NCBI RefSeq assembly: GCF_902459465.1
Contig: NC_047063.1
Span: 5,270,001-5,334,000 of the forward strand
DNA length: 64,000 nucleotides
From: Asterias rubens
Taxonomy: Eukaryota; Echinodermata; Asteroidea; Forcipulatida; Asteriidae
Direction of reading: 5' to 3'
Within the stretch, counting starts at the first letter, position 1. Each line of letters starts with the position of its first letter. Positions 62,001 to 64,000 of the stretch are shown here, piece by piece. The notes beneath the pieces were generated by a model. It worked only from the letters and a program-made list of their open reading frames with translations, was not told the origin of the DNA and ran no database searches. The translations under genes and the position numbers were made by a program.

Positions 62001-63532
62001 TTCGGTTATAGAGATGGGCCGTGTCCAAATCAAGCGATGCTATACCATGGCTGCGGCCTTAGCCGATAACTGCATTAAGCGGTATTGAAGAAAAACGTCA
62101 TTTCAATGATAGAGCCACAACATCGAATTTGTTATTTCATAGCAGCCATAAAGATAATTTGAATGGAAAAAAGACCAAGATTCCTAAACCAGAATAACGC
62201 TAAATATTGAAAGGACTTATAATGCTTAATAAGAGCTTGATCAACGAAGAAGAAAGCCGTATACAAAACATGTTGGTATAGACAGACAAACAATGTATAG
62301 TTACAAAGAATGTCAATTTAATTATGAAGCACATGTTGAACATGTAAAATGGCAGATTGGGTGTATGCACCACTTGAAAATCTCGCTTGATGCGTTTTAT
62401 TCAAATTTCCACAGCCGCTCTTTAAAATACCTTGGCATGTTATATTGCTATCACATGGAATAGTCTCCTCACTCGAGCCGTTACAATTCTGTCCTCCGTT
62501 ACAAGTCCGATATCTGGTCACATTGCCAACACCGCATGGTGACGTGCAGTTCTGCCAGCCACCCCATACACTCCAAGTAGCGTTACCAAGATCTGTCACG
62601 CGAACAACAGTAACGTTACGATACACCATGAGTATGGTTGGGTTGAAGTTGAGCCAAGTAATTAAAAAAAAAAAAATCTTGAATGCAAAAGGTGTTTTTG
62701 TATGTTGTTGCTGGTGGTGGTTAATAGTGGTGGTAAATGTATGTACAGTTTGAAACAATGTAATTTATTTCCTTTTTAGTTGAATTGTTTTCACTACCTT
62801 GGCAGCTCGTAGTGCTATTGCATGGGATAGTCTCCTCATTTGAGCCGTTACAGTGATCTGTGCTGTTACAAGTCCGATATCTTGTCATATTGCCAGCTCC
62901 GCATGACGCCGTGCAGTTCAGCCAGTTTCCCCATTCGCTCCACAAGACCGGTGCAGTATTGTTTGAATCTGTCACAGTGTCATAACAACCTATTATTCAC
63001 AGTATCATTCTAGCTGAAACCTAACCTAATTTACAATCTGGACACCATGCTGGACACCATGCAAAGCTTCAAACATCACCCTCTTTGTTTTTGAGGCGCG
63101 CCCTCTTTTGACCATATCATTCAATGAATTCAACACCAGGTTAATTGCCGCCCTCTCTATGCTTTATTTCACATAATGCCATAGAGCTTTAATGCCCACT
63201 TACATCTAGTAAAAAAATGTCTGTGCATGTTTTGAGATTATCATTAAAGTGCAGTTCTGCAGGCGTACCATTCTGAAAATTCGTCTTGTCTTTATGCATA
63301 ACCGGAGTTTCCACCAGGGACTGGACATCCTTCATGTAGGGTACCGGTTCCTCCTCCTCGCAGGCATTTTCACATCTCTTGCCGTTGGTTTTGGTGGTCC
63401 AGCCTACACCGCCGAGCATGCAGCACTCCTTTGCACCAGACCATCTCGTCTGATTGGACGGCGGGCGTATTTCGTCAGTACACCGGCCTCTTTGACCTAT
63501 CGGGGTGCGCTGACCAAAACAGTATCCCGTAA
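58899..63532 (-). CDS. Second properdin-like gene: TB plus four TSRs (5' end outside window)
   Basis: Join on the minus strand: 63532-63269, 62968-62798, 62592-62431, 60670-60503, 59077-58899. With one base from the missing upstream exon this encodes 314 residues plus stop. Order: TB-like domain (88 codons), TSR1 (57), TSR2 (54), TSR3 (56, degenerate) and terminal TSR4 (59). The TB exon shares its layout with the gene at 35-45 kb: YCFGQRTPIGQRGRC, AKECCMLGG, GKRCENAC, then an acidic stretch. TSR1 and TSR2 have the NCTxxC...NxTRYRTC signature of the TSR-only gene, linking all three genes. No signal-peptide exon is visible up to 64000; a first intron over 2 kb, as in both neighbours, would put it outside. 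A complement role is inferred from domain order. Confidence 0.82.
59506..60012. mobile_element. Hairpin-rich element, copy 2
   Basis: Near-identical to 19482-19990, starting tttatataacacccaagcag and ending cattcattatgtgtat. In the intron between TSR3 and TSR4 of the second properdin-like gene. Confidence 0.88.
60170..60480. mobile_element. MITE with AGGCCAAATA ends, copy 2
   Basis: aaggccaaataaacaaaata with cgaattgatcgtcc mirrors gggacgatcaactgatattt with ggcctaat. It ends about 20 bases from the donor of the TSR3 exon. Confidence 0.72.
60503..60670 (-). CDS. Second properdin-like gene, degenerate TSR3
   Basis: Acceptor cttttcag|TC, donor CCGG|gtacgt; 56 codons. DGRWTAWGEWSDCDPCDNNS and TRSRSCTNPPPSG. 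It has the Trp ladder but CDPCDN in place of CSxTCG. Confidence 0.88.
60752..61045. mobile_element. TTAA-type MITE, GGGAAGGTA-tip variant
   Basis: ttaaagggaaggtatacttt to acgagtaccttccctttaa. Internally shorter than 40435-40802. Confidence 0.78.
61046..62430. other. Intron of second properdin-like gene, no exon seen
   Basis: 61381-61435 is a caat/aatca simple repeat with an inverted attgattgatttattgatt near 61528. Otherwise AT-rich, no TSR motif in any frame. Confidence 0.5.
62431..62592 (-). CDS. Second properdin-like gene, TSR2
   Basis: Acceptor cgtgacag|AT, donor CAAG|gtattt; 54 codons. TWSVWGGWQNCTSPCGVGN and VTRYRTC. The fucosylation-type CxxS/TC core reads CTSPC, so the acceptor Ser/Thr is lost. 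Confidence 0.92.
62798..62968 (-). CDS. Second properdin-like gene, TSR1
   Basis: Acceptor gtgacag|AT, donor CAAG|gtagtg; 57 codons. VLWSEWGNWLNCTASCGAGN and MTRYRTC. At least five sequons (NCT, NMT, NST, NGS, NST). Confidence 0.92.
63269..63532 (-). CDS. Second properdin-like gene, TB-like exon
   Basis: Acceptor cctagag|TT, donor AATG|gtacgc; 88 codons, phase 1 at both ends. Six Cys in C-C-CC-C-C order. A later donor at 63204 (GAT|gtaagt) is strong in sequence but leaves the wrong phase for the next exon, so 63269 is preferred. Confidence 0.8.
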
Positions 63533-63668
63533 CTCTAGGTTTTCGATCTGATGATGGAACCAGGATTTAATTATGATGTCGTGTGAGGGTGAATTTTATT
63601 CCCCACGAGTTGACCATGAATCAAAGTCAACCGAAGGACACAATGCAACACCTACTTGTAGGCCTACC

Positions 63669-63930
63669 GACAGAATACGAACCACACACAACAAAACTCC
63701 GTTGAACAACAACAAATAAAAACAGAACTCCACACTAAACAAAGACTTAAAACAACATTGGCACTATAAAATAAAATAAAAGTAAAGACATGCCCAACCC
63801 ACGACAGTCCCATCAGGACAGAATACGAACCACACACAACAAAACTCCATTGACCAACAACAAAAACAGAACTCCCCACAAAAACAAACACTTACCACAA
63901 CATTGACATTAATAAAATAAAATAAAAACC
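63669..63930. repeat. Tandem duplication, period 149 bp
   Basis: gacagaatacgaaccacaca and caacaaaactcc occur at 63669 and 63818, followed by shared aacagaactcc and aaaataaaataaaa blocks. Lies in the presumed first intron of the second properdin-like gene. Confidence 0.85.
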
Positions 63931-64000
63931 AGTAAAATGAATGCAGAAAACTAGCCTATACATCGGTGGATTGTGTATACCAAAGACCATGTAGACATAC

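Noticed and set aside
63204..63532. Longer TB exon using the donor at 63204
   Set aside because: That donor leaves phase 0, whereas the next TSR exon needs phase 1; the donor at 63269 fits and matches the sister gene.

Overview
The window looks like nuclear DNA of a marine deuterostome, most likely an echinoderm and possibly a sea star. Coding sequence lies in short exons with GT/AG introns. The gene content (ERC/ELKS, SRCR and discoidin domains, properdin-like TB plus thrombospondin repeats) fits an echinoderm. The rest is full of small palindromic DNA elements and tRNA-derived SINEs. The species call is inference; no marker gene is present.

Five genes can be assembled by hand, and every join keeps the reading frame. 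(1) 1892-24241, minus: seven 5' coding exons (591 codons) of an ERC/ELKS/CAST active-zone coiled-coil gene; its 3' half lies beyond base 1. (2) 27546-34025, minus: a secreted protein of 413 residues, made of a signal peptide, one F5/8 type C (discoidin) domain and two SRCR domains. (3) 35379-44790, minus: a complete properdin-like protein of 447 residues, made of a signal peptide, a TB-like domain, five thrombospondin type 1 repeats (TSRs) and an acidic tail. (4) 47635-53447, plus: a secreted protein of 300 residues with four TSRs and a shortened fifth, and no TB domain. (5) 58899-63532, minus: a second TB plus four-TSR gene whose signal-peptide exon is not visible and probably lies past base 64000.

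Genes 3 to 5 form a 28 kb cluster of properdin-related genes. Genes 3 and 4 are divergent and genes 4 and 5 convergent. With the neighbouring SRCR/discoidin gene this resembles a local set of secreted pattern-recognition or complement-regulating proteins. That role is inferred from domains only. ERC is an unrelated neighbour.

Introns and intergenic DNA are mostly repeats: a TTAA-flanked palindromic family with about 15 copies; a GGTTGATTTCAC-ended family; a hAT-like family rich in cgatatatcg with one clear 8-bp target duplication; several other hairpin elements, some nested; a G-rich minisatellite of about 147 bp units inside ERC; and two copies of a 0.7 kb element carrying a Crypton-like fragment. 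One local duplication has copied the 3' splice site of ERC exon 2 four times.
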